In this document: positions 1-5,949 of the stretch, piece after piece
How positions within the stretch are numbered: position 1 is the first letter of the stretch
Layout: the number at the start of each line of letters is the position of its first letter
Source: CAYJRR01 sp964372275 [NCBI: uncultured bacterium]
Lineage (GTDB): Bacteria > CAYJRR01
Direction of reading: 5' to 3'
DNA: 11,795 nt
NCBI GenBank assembly: GCA_964372275.1
Contig: CAYJRR010000135.1
Span: forward strand, 1-11,795
Notes under the pieces: model-generated
What the model saw: the letters and a program-made list of their open reading frames with translations, nothing else
Databases searched by the model: none
Told to the model about the DNA's origin: nothing
Made by a program: the position numbers and the translations under genes

Positions 1-1152
1 GTGGAAGCGCCCGTAGCCGGCGAACAGCTCGTCGCCGCCATCGCCGGTGAGCGCGACCGTCACGTGCTCGCGCGTCATGCGCGAGACGACGTAGGTGGGG
101 ATCGCCGAGGCGTCGCCGAACGGCTCGTCGTAGTGGAACGCGAGCTTCTCCACCAGGTCGAAGCTCTCCGGCTTCACGCGGAACTCGGTGTGCTCCGTCC
201 CGAAGCGCCGCGCGGCGATCCTTGCGTAACGGGTCTCGTCGTAGTCGGGAGCCCCTTCGAAGCCGATGCTGAAGGTCCGGATCGGCGCCGTCGAGAGCCG
301 GCTCATCACCCCGACCACCAGCGTCGAATCGATCCCGCCGGAGAGGAAGGCGCCGATCGGCACGTCGGCGACCATCCTTCGCCTTACCGCCTCGGTGAAC
401 AGGTCGCGCACGCGCGCCTCGACCTCGGCAGTGGAGGCGGCCGTTCCGTCGCTCGGCGCGGCGCCGCCGTCGGTGGCGACCGGAAAGTCCCAATAGGCGC
501 GCGGCGGAGTCGTAGGTCGATCCACGTCGAACCGTTGCCACGTCGCCGGCGGAAGCTTCCGGATGCGGGCGTACATCGTCCGCGGGGTCGGCACGTAGCC
601 GTAGGTCAGGTAGAGCGGGACGCTGCCCACGAAGTGGGAGCGGTCGATCTCCGGGTGGGCGAGGATCGCCTTGATCTCCGATCCGAAGACGACCTTGCGC
701 GCGTCCTCGTAGACGTAGAGCGGCTTCTTGCCGGTGCGATCGCGCGCCAGCAGCAGGCGGCGGCGGCGCGCGTCGACGATCGCCAACGCGAACATCCCGT
801 CGAGGCGGGCGATCGCCTCCTCGCCATGCTCCAGGTAGAGGCGCAGCGCGACCTCGGTATCGCCGGTCGACCGGAAGCGGTGCCCCGTCGCCTCCAGTTC
901 GCGCCGCAACTCGCGGAAGTTGTAGATCTCGCCGTTGAAGACGATCCACGCCCCGTCGCGTTCCATCGGCTGCGCGCCGGCCTCGCTCAGGTCGAGGATC
1001 GACAGGCGCCGGAAGGCGAGCCCCGCGCCGTCGAGCGCGACCACCCCCTCGTGGTCCGGCCCGCGGTGAACGATCTGCGCGGCCATCCCCCGGAGGACGG
1101 TCTCGTCGGCTCGCGCCCCGTCGCGATGGAAGACGCCGGCAATTCCGCACAT
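1..1152 (-). CDS. asnB: Asparagine synthase (glutamine-hydrolysing) family amidotransferase, N-terminal part, cut by window edge
   Basis: The first 384 codons are present; the rest lies beyond position 1. The protein begins MCGIAGVF, so after Met removal Cys2 is the N-terminal nucleophile of a class II (Ntn) glutamine amidotransferase domain. The hallmarks RGPD, FNGEIYNF, and ARDRTGKKPLY follow in order. The synthetase domain then starts, with the ATP-pyrophosphatase loop SGGIDS at residues 271-276 and GDGGDELFAGY close to the edge. Family members are about 600-650 residues, so roughly 60% is visible. The known reaction moves ammonia from glutamine to an ATP-activated carboxylate. Homologues in polysaccharide loci, including the exosortase-A-associated amidotransferases, are thought to amidate sugar acids or related groups. 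The ATG at 1152 is fixed by Cys2. It is divergent from the lipoprotein gene, with 105 bp between. The family is certain; a glycan role rather than asparagine supply is inferred from context. Confidence 0.95.
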   Translation of the reverse strand, partial: MCGIAGVFHRDGARADETVLRGMAAQIVHRGPDHEGVVALDGAGLAFRRLSILDLSEAGAQPMERDGAWIVFNGEIYNFRELRRELEATGHRFRSTGDTEVALRLYLEHGEEAIARLDGMFALAIVDARRRRLLLARDRTGKKPLYVYEDARKVVFGSEIKAILAHPEIDRSHFVGSVPLYLTYGYVPTPRTMYARIRKLPPATWQRFDVDRPTTPPRAYWDFPVATDGGAAPSDGTAASTAEVEARVRDLFTEAVRRRMVADVPIGAFLSGGIDSTLVVGVMSRLSTAPIRTFSIGFEGAPDYDETRYARIAARRFGTEHTEFRVKPESFDLVEKLAFHYDEPFGDASAIPTYVVSRMTREHVTVALTGDGGDELFAGYGRFH

Positions 1153-1160
1153 CGCCGGTC

Positions 1161-1189
1161 ACCTTACGACCCACGACCTTCGCCCGCAA
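1161..1189 (-). promoter_or_regulatory. Putative asnB promoter ending 8 nt before the start codon
   Basis: On the minus strand TTGCGG (1189-1184) is followed after exactly 17 nt by TAAGGT (1166-1161), then 8 nt and the asnB ATG. Spacing fits a housekeeping-sigma promoter, with three of six -35 bases and four of six -10 bases matching consensus. Transcription would begin at or next to the ATG, giving a leaderless or very short-leader mRNA. AAGG within the same hexamer could instead act as a ribosome-binding site, so the two readings compete. Confidence 0.4.
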
Positions 1190-1213
1190 CCGGCCGACCG
1201 AGGGTTGCGCAAC
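1185..1213. promoter_or_regulatory. Inverted repeat plus 10-bp palindrome between divergent genes (operator candidate)
   Basis: CGCAACC at 1185-1191 and GGTTGCG at 1203-1209 form a 7-bp inverted repeat with an 11-nt spacer. The right arm is also half of the perfect palindrome GTTGCGCAAC at 1204-1213, so three copies of the same half-site lie in 29 bp. The left arm overlaps the proposed asnB -35 box, where a bound regulator would block RNA polymerase. No regulator gene is visible in the window, so the protein partner is unknown. Confidence 0.3.
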
Positions 1214-1220
1214 GTTTGCC

Positions 1221-1250
1221 TTCCGATGCGCCCCGGACCGCATCTAGGAT
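1221..1250 (+). promoter_or_regulatory. Weak promoter-like boxes of the lipoprotein gene, overlapping its ribosome-binding site
   Basis: TAGGAT at 1245-1250 ends 7 nt before the ATG at 1258, and TTCCGA at 1221-1226 lies 18 nt upstream as a poor -35 candidate. The same bases include AGGA (1246-1249), spaced 8 nt from the ATG, a reasonable Shine-Dalgarno site. That site supports 1258 over the in-frame ATG at 1249, which would leave no room for one. Whether the motif works at the DNA or RNA level cannot be told from sequence. Confidence 0.3.
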
Positions 1251-1257
1251 GCGGCCC

Positions 1258-2961
1258 ATGTACGCACCTTCGTGCTCCCCCGGGGGCCTCCCCGGCCCCC
1301 AGCGAACCACCCTCTTGCGCGCTCTCAGCCTCGTTCTCCTGGCGTTCCTCCTTTCCGGCTGCGCCGGCCGCTACCTCAAACGCGGCGACGCGCTCGCCCG
1401 CAAGGGTCAATGGGAGGAGGCGTTACAGGAGTATCGGCACGCCGCCGAGATCCGGAAGTCGAATCTGATCCTCGACCGCGTGGCAAAGGCCGAGCGCGAG
1501 GTCGCCGCCGGCTACGTGCGGCGCGGCAACGAGGCGTTCGCCGCCGGCCGGGTCGCCGACGCCGCCGACCTCTGGCGCTCCGGTTTCGAAATGCAAAAAG
1601 GAAAGAGCCCGCGGCGCGATTCGGGCCGCGAGGCGATCCTCGCGAACGCGCCGGCGCTCGAGGCGCACGCCGAGAAGGCGACGCAGGAGAAACGCTGGGA
1701 GGAGGCGTTCCGCTGCTACGCGGCGCTGATCCCGGTCCTCCCGGCGCGCGCCGACCTGTCGGAGAAGAACGACGAGGCGCACCGCGCCCTGGCGCGCGAT
1801 CTGGTCGCCAACGCCGACGCGTTGTCGCGGCGGGGCCTGGTCGGCGCGGCGCTGGTGGCCGAGCTGCGAGCGCTGCGGCACGACCCGCTCCATCCGACCG
1901 CCTTCGAGCAGGCGGAGCGCTACCGTCGCACGCTCGCGATGCGGCACCAGGTCTCGATCGAGGCGGTGACGATCGACGACCGCGGCTGGTGGGGGCTGGG
2001 AAACCTCCTCCTTCCGCGCCTGTCGAAGCTCCTCGGCAGCTACCCGCCGTACGGTCCGACCAAGAATCCGCTCGCCGTCCCCGGGATCTTCCTGGTGACG
2101 GTCGAGGAGTTCGGCTGGTGGGACGAAAACCTCTACGGCGTGGAGAAGAGGAAACTCCCGAAGAAGGAGGCGGCCTCGGCGGAGCGCGTGCCGAACCCGG
2201 AGCGCGCCGCGCAGGCCAAGGTGGTCGCCGAGCTGGAGCGAGAGGTCGCGGCGATGGAGGCCGCGATCGCCGCGGCGACGCCGGCGGAGGAGACGAAGGA
2301 CGCCAAGAAGGGGAAGAAGGGCGACACCGCGAAGGCCCCCGTCGCCGACGCGAAGAAGGGGGACAAGAAGGCGAAGGGGGCCGCCGCCGAGCCGGAGCGG
2401 CGGGTGCTCGCCGCCCGGACCCCGACGCTCGAGCAGCTGCAACGCAAGAAGGCGGAGCTGGAGAAGGCGCGCGCCTCGCTCGCGGCGATGCCGGAGACGC
2501 TCGAGGCCAAGGCGGCGCCGGAGCATTGGTACCTGCCCTGGATCGAAACGACGCGAACCGTCGAAGCGCGCGTCCGGTTCGAGGTGCGCGAGCCCGACTT
2601 CCCCGAACCGGTGGTGAAGGTGCTGACTCTTCGGGTCGAGGCCAAGGACCGCGGCCATGCCGCCTACGACGCGCACGCCGTGAAGGCCGATCCGATGGAG
2701 GTTCCGCACGTGGAGGCGCTCACCGAGCAGCTCGCCGAGAAGCTGACCGGCGGCGTGGAAGTGATCGCCGACGCGCGCGCCCGGCGCGCCCAGCGGCTCC
2801 TGGCCCGCGGACAGGTCGCCCCGTCGATCGACGAAGCGCTCGACGCCTACGTCGAGGCGCTGTTCGTGGCCGGCCCGAAAGGCCTTACGCGCGAGGCGAG
2901 CTCGCTGGTCGTCTCACACCTCGAGAGCCCCAAGCTCGACGAGGTGGTCGTCAGCCGGTGA
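1258..2961 (+). CDS. TPR-containing lipoprotein of unknown function
   Basis: The 567-residue product begins with a lipoprotein signal peptide: a basic stretch to Arg21, a hydrophobic core, and a lipobox LSGC with Cys35 as the expected lipidated residue. Export and membrane anchoring are therefore likely. Residues about 36-66 (YLKRGDALARKGQWEEALQEY) and 85-115 are TPR-like helical repeats; 135-170 and 175-210 look like weaker copies. A central region contains paired WW dipeptides (DDRGWWGLGN and EEFGWWDEN). It leads into coiled-coil-prone sequence interrupted by a Lys/Ala/Gly linker (about 341-382). The C-terminal 170 residues look mixed beta/alpha and I do not recognise them. An open frame extends upstream to position 1, but that part is the antisense of asnB and is not coding. 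The gene converges on an unrecognised unit whose first protein also carries a TPR-like segment. A role in envelope assembly or polymer export is possible but unproven. Confidence 0.85.
   Translation: MYAPSCSPGGLPGPQRTTLLRALSLVLLAFLLSGCAGRYLKRGDALARKGQWEEALQEYRHAAEIRKSNLILDRVAKAEREVAAGYVRRGNEAFAAGRVADAADLWRSGFEMQKGKSPRRDSGREAILANAPALEAHAEKATQEKRWEEAFRCYAALIPVLPARADLSEKNDEAHRALARDLVANADALSRRGLVGAALVAELRALRHDPLHPTAFEQAERYRRTLAMRHQVSIEAVTIDDRGWWGLGNLLLPRLSKLLGSYPPYGPTKNPLAVPGIFLVTVEEFGWWDENLYGVEKRKLPKKEAASAERVPNPERAAQAKVVAELEREVAAMEAAIAAATPAEETKDAKKGKKGDTAKAPVADAKKGDKKAKGAAAEPERRVLAARTPTLEQLQRKKAELEKARASLAAMPETLEAKAAPEHWYLPWIETTRTVEARVRFEVREPDFPEPVVKVLTLRVEAKDRGHAAYDAHAVKADPMEVPHVEALTEQLAEKLTGGVEVIADARARRAQRLLARGQVAPSIDEALDAYVEALFVAGPKGLTREASSLVVSHLESPKLDEVVVSR
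2299..2379 (+). repeat. Low-complexity Lys/Ala/Gly linker with imperfect repeat inside the lipoprotein
   Basis: This segment encodes two related blocks, DAKKGKKGD from residue 348 and DAKKGDKKAKG from residue 364, separated by TAKAPVA. It is strongly basic and likely disordered, and lies between two coiled-coil-like helices. Similar linkers often tether domains or touch acidic polymers, but nothing here proves such a role. Repeated AAG codons make it a plausible site for slippage-driven length variation. Confidence 0.6.
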
Positions 2962-2992
2962 CCGCCGACCGGCGCGGCGAACGATTCGGACG

Positions 2993-3625
2993 TCAGCGGC
3001 GAAGGAGGCGAGACCAGAGCGATGGTCGCCGCCAGTGGCCGGCGGGTCGGTCGGGATCGATCTGGTAGAACCGGCACACCCTCCGCATCGGTCGAAGCGA
3101 GGACGGGTGCAGGAGGTCGAGCACCGGCGTGGGGTCGCCCGCGGCCATGGCGCGCTCGTAGCGGGCGATGTCGGCCTCCGAGAGCTCGTCGTAGAGCATT
3201 TCCGGCCAGCGCGTGTCGTCGGCGGTCGACGACTTTTCGTCGAAGAAGTAGGCGCGCTCCCACGGCTGCACCGCCCCCACGACCTCCTTCCATCCGCCCG
3301 CATCGCGGTTGTAGGCGAGTCCGCGGACCAGCGTCCCCTCGCGAAAGACCCGCGCCTCGTGGACGTCGGCCGTCGTCTGCGCGGCAAAGCCGAGCGCCGT
3401 CGTCGCCAGATCGCGCGACAGCGACTCCGCCAGACGGAACGAGACCCCGTAGGCGTGGCCACAATCGAGGAGGACGACCGGGGAGGCGCCCGAGCCGCCG
3501 TCACGGTCGATCGCCGCGCCCGGACGCTTCGCGAGGTCCGCGGCCTCCACGTCGTGCCGCTTCGCGATCTCCCAGAAGTCGGCCCGCCCGCGCGTCTCGA
3601 CCAGCACGGCGACCCAGGACGACAT
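2993..3625 (-). CDS. Conserved-looking hypothetical protein, 210 residues
   Basis: I do not recognise this protein. It starts MSSWVAVLVETRG, has no signal peptide or membrane segment, and looks like a soluble cytoplasmic alpha/beta protein. Visible features are LLDCGHAYGVSFRLAESL (about residues 51-68), a beta-rich stretch with VFREGTLVRGLAYNRDAGGW and PWERAYFF, an acidic middle, and a basic tail ending WSRLLRR. The ATG at 3625 lies 5 nt after the stop of the upstream gene on the same strand, and no good Shine-Dalgarno sequence precedes it. Translational coupling to the TolB-like gene is therefore likely. The opposite-strand open frames through this region are very Arg/Pro-rich and are discounted. 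A shared function with its partner is inferred from spacing alone. Confidence 0.75.
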   Translation of the reverse strand: MSSWVAVLVETRGRADFWEIAKRHDVEAADLAKRPGAAIDRDGGSGASPVVLLDCGHAYGVSFRLAESLSRDLATTALGFAAQTTADVHEARVFREGTLVRGLAYNRDAGGWKEVVGAVQPWERAYFFDEKSSTADDTRWPEMLYDELSEADIARYERAMAAGDPTPVLDLLHPSSLRPMRRVCRFYQIDPDRPAGHWRRPSLWSRLLRR

Positions 3626-3630
3626 CGACG

Positions 3631-4356
3631 CTACAGGAGGGCGCTCGCCTCGACGTCGATCTCGAGCGTCGGTCCGAACGAGTTCAGGTCGAAACGGTTC
3701 TCGCAGGCGAGCGCGTCGCTCGCGGCGCGGAAGAAGCGATCCTGCTTCAGCGCCTCCTTGAGGCAGTCCGAGGGATCGCGCAGCTCCCCGACCGCGAGCC
3801 GGTCGGACGGGTCGTAGAGCAGCAGCGAGTTGTCGAGGTAGAGCAGGAACGACTCGAACGCCTCGCGGCTCTTGGTCTGGTTCCAGACCGCCGGCGGCAT
3901 CTGCGGCGAGGCGCCGACGTCGAACGCCGTACCCGCCAGCTTGCGCACCTGGTCGAGGACGCGTCCCAACTCCCCGCGCGTCCCGGTGAACCGCTGCACT
4001 GCCGACACCTGCGATTTGTGCGAATCGACCCATTGAATCTGCACGTCGACGCCGTCGGGCGTGACGCGGCAGAACCCCTGCACCACCCACCGCGTCCCCA
4101 GCGCCTCGCCGAGCGCCACCAACGGTCCCGGCTCGGCCGGCGTCTGCGGCAGCACGAACCCCTTCGCGTGCTGCTTGCGCGCCGTGAACATCGCCGGCGC
4201 GGCCACGTGCGGCTCGGCGCGGCAGAGGTCGTGACAGAGCATCCGCGCCAGCCCCCGCGCGTAGAGATCCTGGTTCTCGTGCGACCGCAGCGACGCGAAG
4301 GTCAACCACACCACCCGCGGCGGCTTCGGAGGCGCGGTCGGAATCGACGGAGGCAT
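3631..4356 (-). CDS. TolB/FlgO-like N-terminal domain protein with degenerate TPR
   Basis: The 241-residue product has a Pro-rich start, then VVWLTFASLRSHENQDLYARGLARMLCHDL (split motif, about 15-44). Later come LGEALGTRWVVQGFCRV (82-98) and DGVDVQIQWVD (101-111). This order resembles the TolB-N/FlgO-like fold found in proteins that read 'LPF-N-s...yfa-GL-e-l...lg-vryvleG-v...v-aql-D'. In those proteins it is often followed by TPRs. Here residues after about 165 (SREAFESFLLYLDNSLLLYDP, then CLKEALKQDRFFRAASDALA) match the helix pair that usually opens that TPR region. No signal peptide is visible. The ATG at 4356 is chosen because a GAAGAG sequence lies 8 nt upstream and a promoter fits ahead of it. 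An in-frame TTG at 4410 is possible but would add a low-quality Arg-rich tail. The function is unknown; the assignment rests on pattern resemblance only. Confidence 0.75.
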   Translation of the reverse strand: MPPSIPTAPPKPPRVVWLTFASLRSHENQDLYARGLARMLCHDLCRAEPHVAAPAMFTARKQHAKGFVLPQTPAEPGPLVALGEALGTRWVVQGFCRVTPDGVDVQIQWVDSHKSQVSAVQRFTGTRGELGRVLDQVRKLAGTAFDVGASPQMPPAVWNQTKSREAFESFLLYLDNSLLLYDPSDRLAVGELRDPSDCLKEALKQDRFFRAASDALACENRFDLNSFGPTLEIDVEASALL

Positions 4357-4377
4357 CGTTTTCGCTCTTCGGGCTCG

Positions 4378-4392
4378 TCGGGGACTCCCCGA
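4378..4392 (-). other. Short GC-rich stem-loop in the predicted 5' leader
   Basis: TCGGGG and CCCCGA form a perfect 6-bp stem with a 3-nt loop. It would sit within about 5 nt of the mRNA 5' end if the promoter at 4404-4433 is used. Such 5' hairpins can protect a transcript from decay. No run of T follows on either strand, so it is not a terminator. Confidence 0.3.
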
Positions 4393-4403
4393 ACCCCTGC
4401 GCC

Positions 4404-4433
4404 ATTCCAACGCGCCGGTCGCCCGAGCGTCAA
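4404..4433 (-). promoter_or_regulatory. Sigma-70-like promoter for the TolB-like/hypothetical gene pair
   Basis: On the minus strand TTGACG (4433-4428, five of six -35 bases) is followed after 18 nt by TGGAAT (4409-4404, four of six -10 bases). The expected start near 4397 gives a leader of about 40 nt before the ATG at 4356. This is the best consensus match in the window and, unlike the other proposed promoters, leaves room for a normal leader. Confidence 0.45.
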
Positions 4434-4477
4434 GGCGACGGCGGCTGGCTTGGAGGAGGCCCAGACTCGCGAGATGC

Positions 4478-4483
4478 TAGGAT
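4478..4483 (+). promoter_or_regulatory. -10-like box or ribosome-binding site ahead of rfbC
   Basis: TAGGAT ends 8 nt before the ATG at 4492, and the 7-mer CTAGGAT is shared with the lipoprotein gene start. No -35 at 16-19 nt is visible; TTGGAG at 4450-4455 is 22 nt away. An 8-bp palindrome, CTCGCGAG (4466-4473), lies just upstream. AGGA at 4479-4482 could equally serve as a Shine-Dalgarno site with 9-nt spacing. Confidence 0.3.
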
Positions 4484-4491
4484 CCGCCACG

Positions 4492-5043
4492 ATGAAGGTG
4501 ATCCCCACCGACTTCCCGGGCCTGTTCGTCCTGGAGCCCGTGGTGCACGAGGACGCGCGCGGGTTCTTCTTCGAGTTCTATCAACGGCGCCGCTTCGAGG
4601 AGGCGGGGCTCACCGCCGACTTCGTCCAGGACAACCATTCGCGCTCGTCGCGCGGCACCGTCCGCGGACTCCACTACCAGGAGCCGCACGCGCAGGTGAA
4701 GCTGGCGCGCGTGATTCACGGCGAGGCGTTCGACGCCGTGGTCGACATCCGGCGCGGGTCGCCGACCTTCGGCAAGGCGTTCTGGACGACGCTCTCCGCC
4801 GCCAACCGCCGCATGCTCTGGATTCCCACCGGCTTCGCGCATGGCTTCTGCGCCTTGAGCGAGGCGGTAGAGTTCCTCTACAAGTGCAGCGACTACTACG
4901 TTCGCGAGGACGAGCACGGGATCCTGTGGAACGACCCGCAGCTCGCCATCCCCTGGCCGGTCGACCGCCCGCTCCTCTCCGCCAAGGACGCCGCCCACCC
5001 CCGCCTCGCCGACGCGCGCGTGCTGGCGACCTGGAAGGGCTGA
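4492..5043 (+). CDS. rfbC: dTDP-4-dehydrorhamnose 3,5-epimerase family protein
   Basis: The 183-residue length equals the usual RmlC/RfbC size. Family motifs are present in order: DARGFFFE (21-28), FVQDNHSRSSRGTVRGLHYQ (44-63), VVDIRRGSPTFG (83-94), WIPTGFAHGF (110-119), and EFLYKCSDYY (127-136). His61 in RGLHYQ matches the catalytic base and Tyr130 the proposed acid of this cupin-fold enzyme. The known reaction epimerises C3 and C5 of dTDP-4-keto-6-deoxyglucose on the way to dTDP-L-rhamnose; relatives act on other 4-keto sugars or only at C3 or C5. The other rhamnose-pathway genes (rfbA, rfbB, rfbD) are absent from the window, so the final sugar is not fixed. ATG 4492 is preferred over ATG 4474 because the protein then begins MKVIPT, as usual for the family. 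The methyltransferase gene begins 6 nt after its stop. Confidence 0.93.
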   Translation: MKVIPTDFPGLFVLEPVVHEDARGFFFEFYQRRRFEEAGLTADFVQDNHSRSSRGTVRGLHYQEPHAQVKLARVIHGEAFDAVVDIRRGSPTFGKAFWTTLSAANRRMLWIPTGFAHGFCALSEAVEFLYKCSDYYVREDEHGILWNDPQLAIPWPVDRPLLSAKDAAHPRLADARVLATWKG

Positions 5044-5049
5044 CGCCCC

Positions 5050-5949
5050 GTGCCGCCCGACCCGAACGCGCTGCGCGCGCGAACCTGCCCGGCGTGCGAG
5101 GTGCGCGACGTCCGGGCGCTGGGGGCGAAGAACGACTACCCGCTCGCCGCCTGCCGCCGCTGCGGGACGATCTTCGTGCCGATGGAGCCGCCGGCGGAGG
5201 CGCTCGACGCGCTGTATCGCGACTACTGCTACCGTCCGACGACGACGATCCCGCCGTGGATCCAGGACCAGCTTCGCCGCGTGGTGGCGAGCTTCGCCCC
5301 GCACCGCGGCGGCGGGCGGCTGCTCGAGGTCGGATGCGGCGCCGGCGGTCTCCTCGCCGCCGCGCGCGAAGCGGGGTGGGAGGCGCGAGGCGTCGAGCGG
5401 TCGGAGGCCGCCGTCTCGCTCGCCCGTTCGTCCGGTCTCGACGTCGACGCCGCTGACTTCCTCGCCTACCAACCGCCGGTCCCGTTCGACGTGGTGGTGA
5501 TGATCGAGCTCCTCGAGCACGTCGTCCGCCCCGCCGCCTTCCTCCGCAAGGCGCGCGCCTGCCTCAAGCCCGGCGGCCTGCTCTACGTCACCACCCCGAA
5601 CGGCGACGCCTTGAGCCGACATCTCCTCGGCCTCGACTGGACCCCGATCTGCCCGCCGGAGCACCTGCAGCTCTACACCGCCGCGGGGCTCGCCGGATCG
5701 ATGCGGGGGGCCGGCTTCACGCGCGCGCGCGTCTGGAGCGGCGGCTTCAACGTCGCCGCCGCGCGCGATCGGTTCCTCCCGCGCCCCGTAGGCAGCCCCG
5801 CCGCCGACGCCGGCCAGCAGGCGTTCGACCTGAACCGCCGCCTCACCGCGTCGCCGCTCCGCCGCGCCGTGAAGGCGGCGTTGAACGTCCCCTTCCGCCT
5901 GTCGGGGCTCGGCGACGGCCTCAAGGCGACGGCGGTCGCCGGCGGTTAG
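5050..5949 (+). CDS. Class I SAM-dependent methyltransferase with N-terminal zinc ribbon
   Basis: The 299-residue protein starts at GTG 5050. It opens with a zinc-ribbon pattern (Cys13, Cys16, Cys35, Cys38; CPAC and CRRCG). Next comes a Methyltransf_23-type Rossmann domain: SAM motif I LLEVGCGAG (91-99), acidic residue in GVERSE, then FDVVVMIELLEHV, LKPGGLLYVTTPN, and PPEHLQLYT. It probably methylates a sugar, polyprenyl-linked glycan or similar acceptor in the cytoplasm. The zinc ribbon recalls sugar C-methyltransferases, such as those acting on dTDP-4-keto sugars. Those are about 400 residues with an extra C-terminal domain that is missing here, so C-methylation is only a possibility. Close linkage to rfbC suggests the same nucleotide-sugar route. 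Its TAG stop overlaps the TAA stop of the convergent GT4 gene by 2 nt, within a 4-nt gene overlap. Confidence 0.9.
   Translation: MPPDPNALRARTCPACEVRDVRALGAKNDYPLAACRRCGTIFVPMEPPAEALDALYRDYCYRPTTTIPPWIQDQLRRVVASFAPHRGGGRLLEVGCGAGGLLAAAREAGWEARGVERSEAAVSLARSSGLDVDAADFLAYQPPVPFDVVVMIELLEHVVRPAAFLRKARACLKPGGLLYVTTPNGDALSRHLLGLDWTPICPPEHLQLYTAAGLAGSMRGAGFTRARVWSGGFNVAAARDRFLPRPVGSPAADAGQQAFDLNRRLTASPLRRAVKAALNVPFRLSGLGDGLKATAVAGG

Noticed and set aside
1-1257. Plus-strand open frame running from position 1 into the lipoprotein gene
   Set aside because: It is antisense to asnB, whose MCGIAG, SGGIDS and GDGGDELF motifs are unmistakable on the minus strand. The extension is Arg/Pro-rich and carries no motif; the lipoprotein signal peptide starts at 1258.
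2954-2973. GCCGGT/ACCGGC inverted repeat at the lipoprotein stop codon as a terminator
   Set aside because: The stem is only 6 bp with an 8-nt loop, it includes the stop codon, and no T-run follows on either strand. Such repeats are expected by chance at this GC content.
1272-3068. Long 598-codon plus-strand frame overlapping the lipoprotein gene
   Set aside because: Its product is almost entirely Arg, Gly, Ala and Pro, the usual product of an out-of-frame reading of high-GC coding DNA. The lipobox and TPR pattern lie in the other frame.
3022-4491. Upstream part of the plus-strand frame that contains rfbC
   Set aside because: It is antisense to the TolB-like/hypothetical pair and Arg/Pro-rich. 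The RmlC family length and motifs start at 4492.
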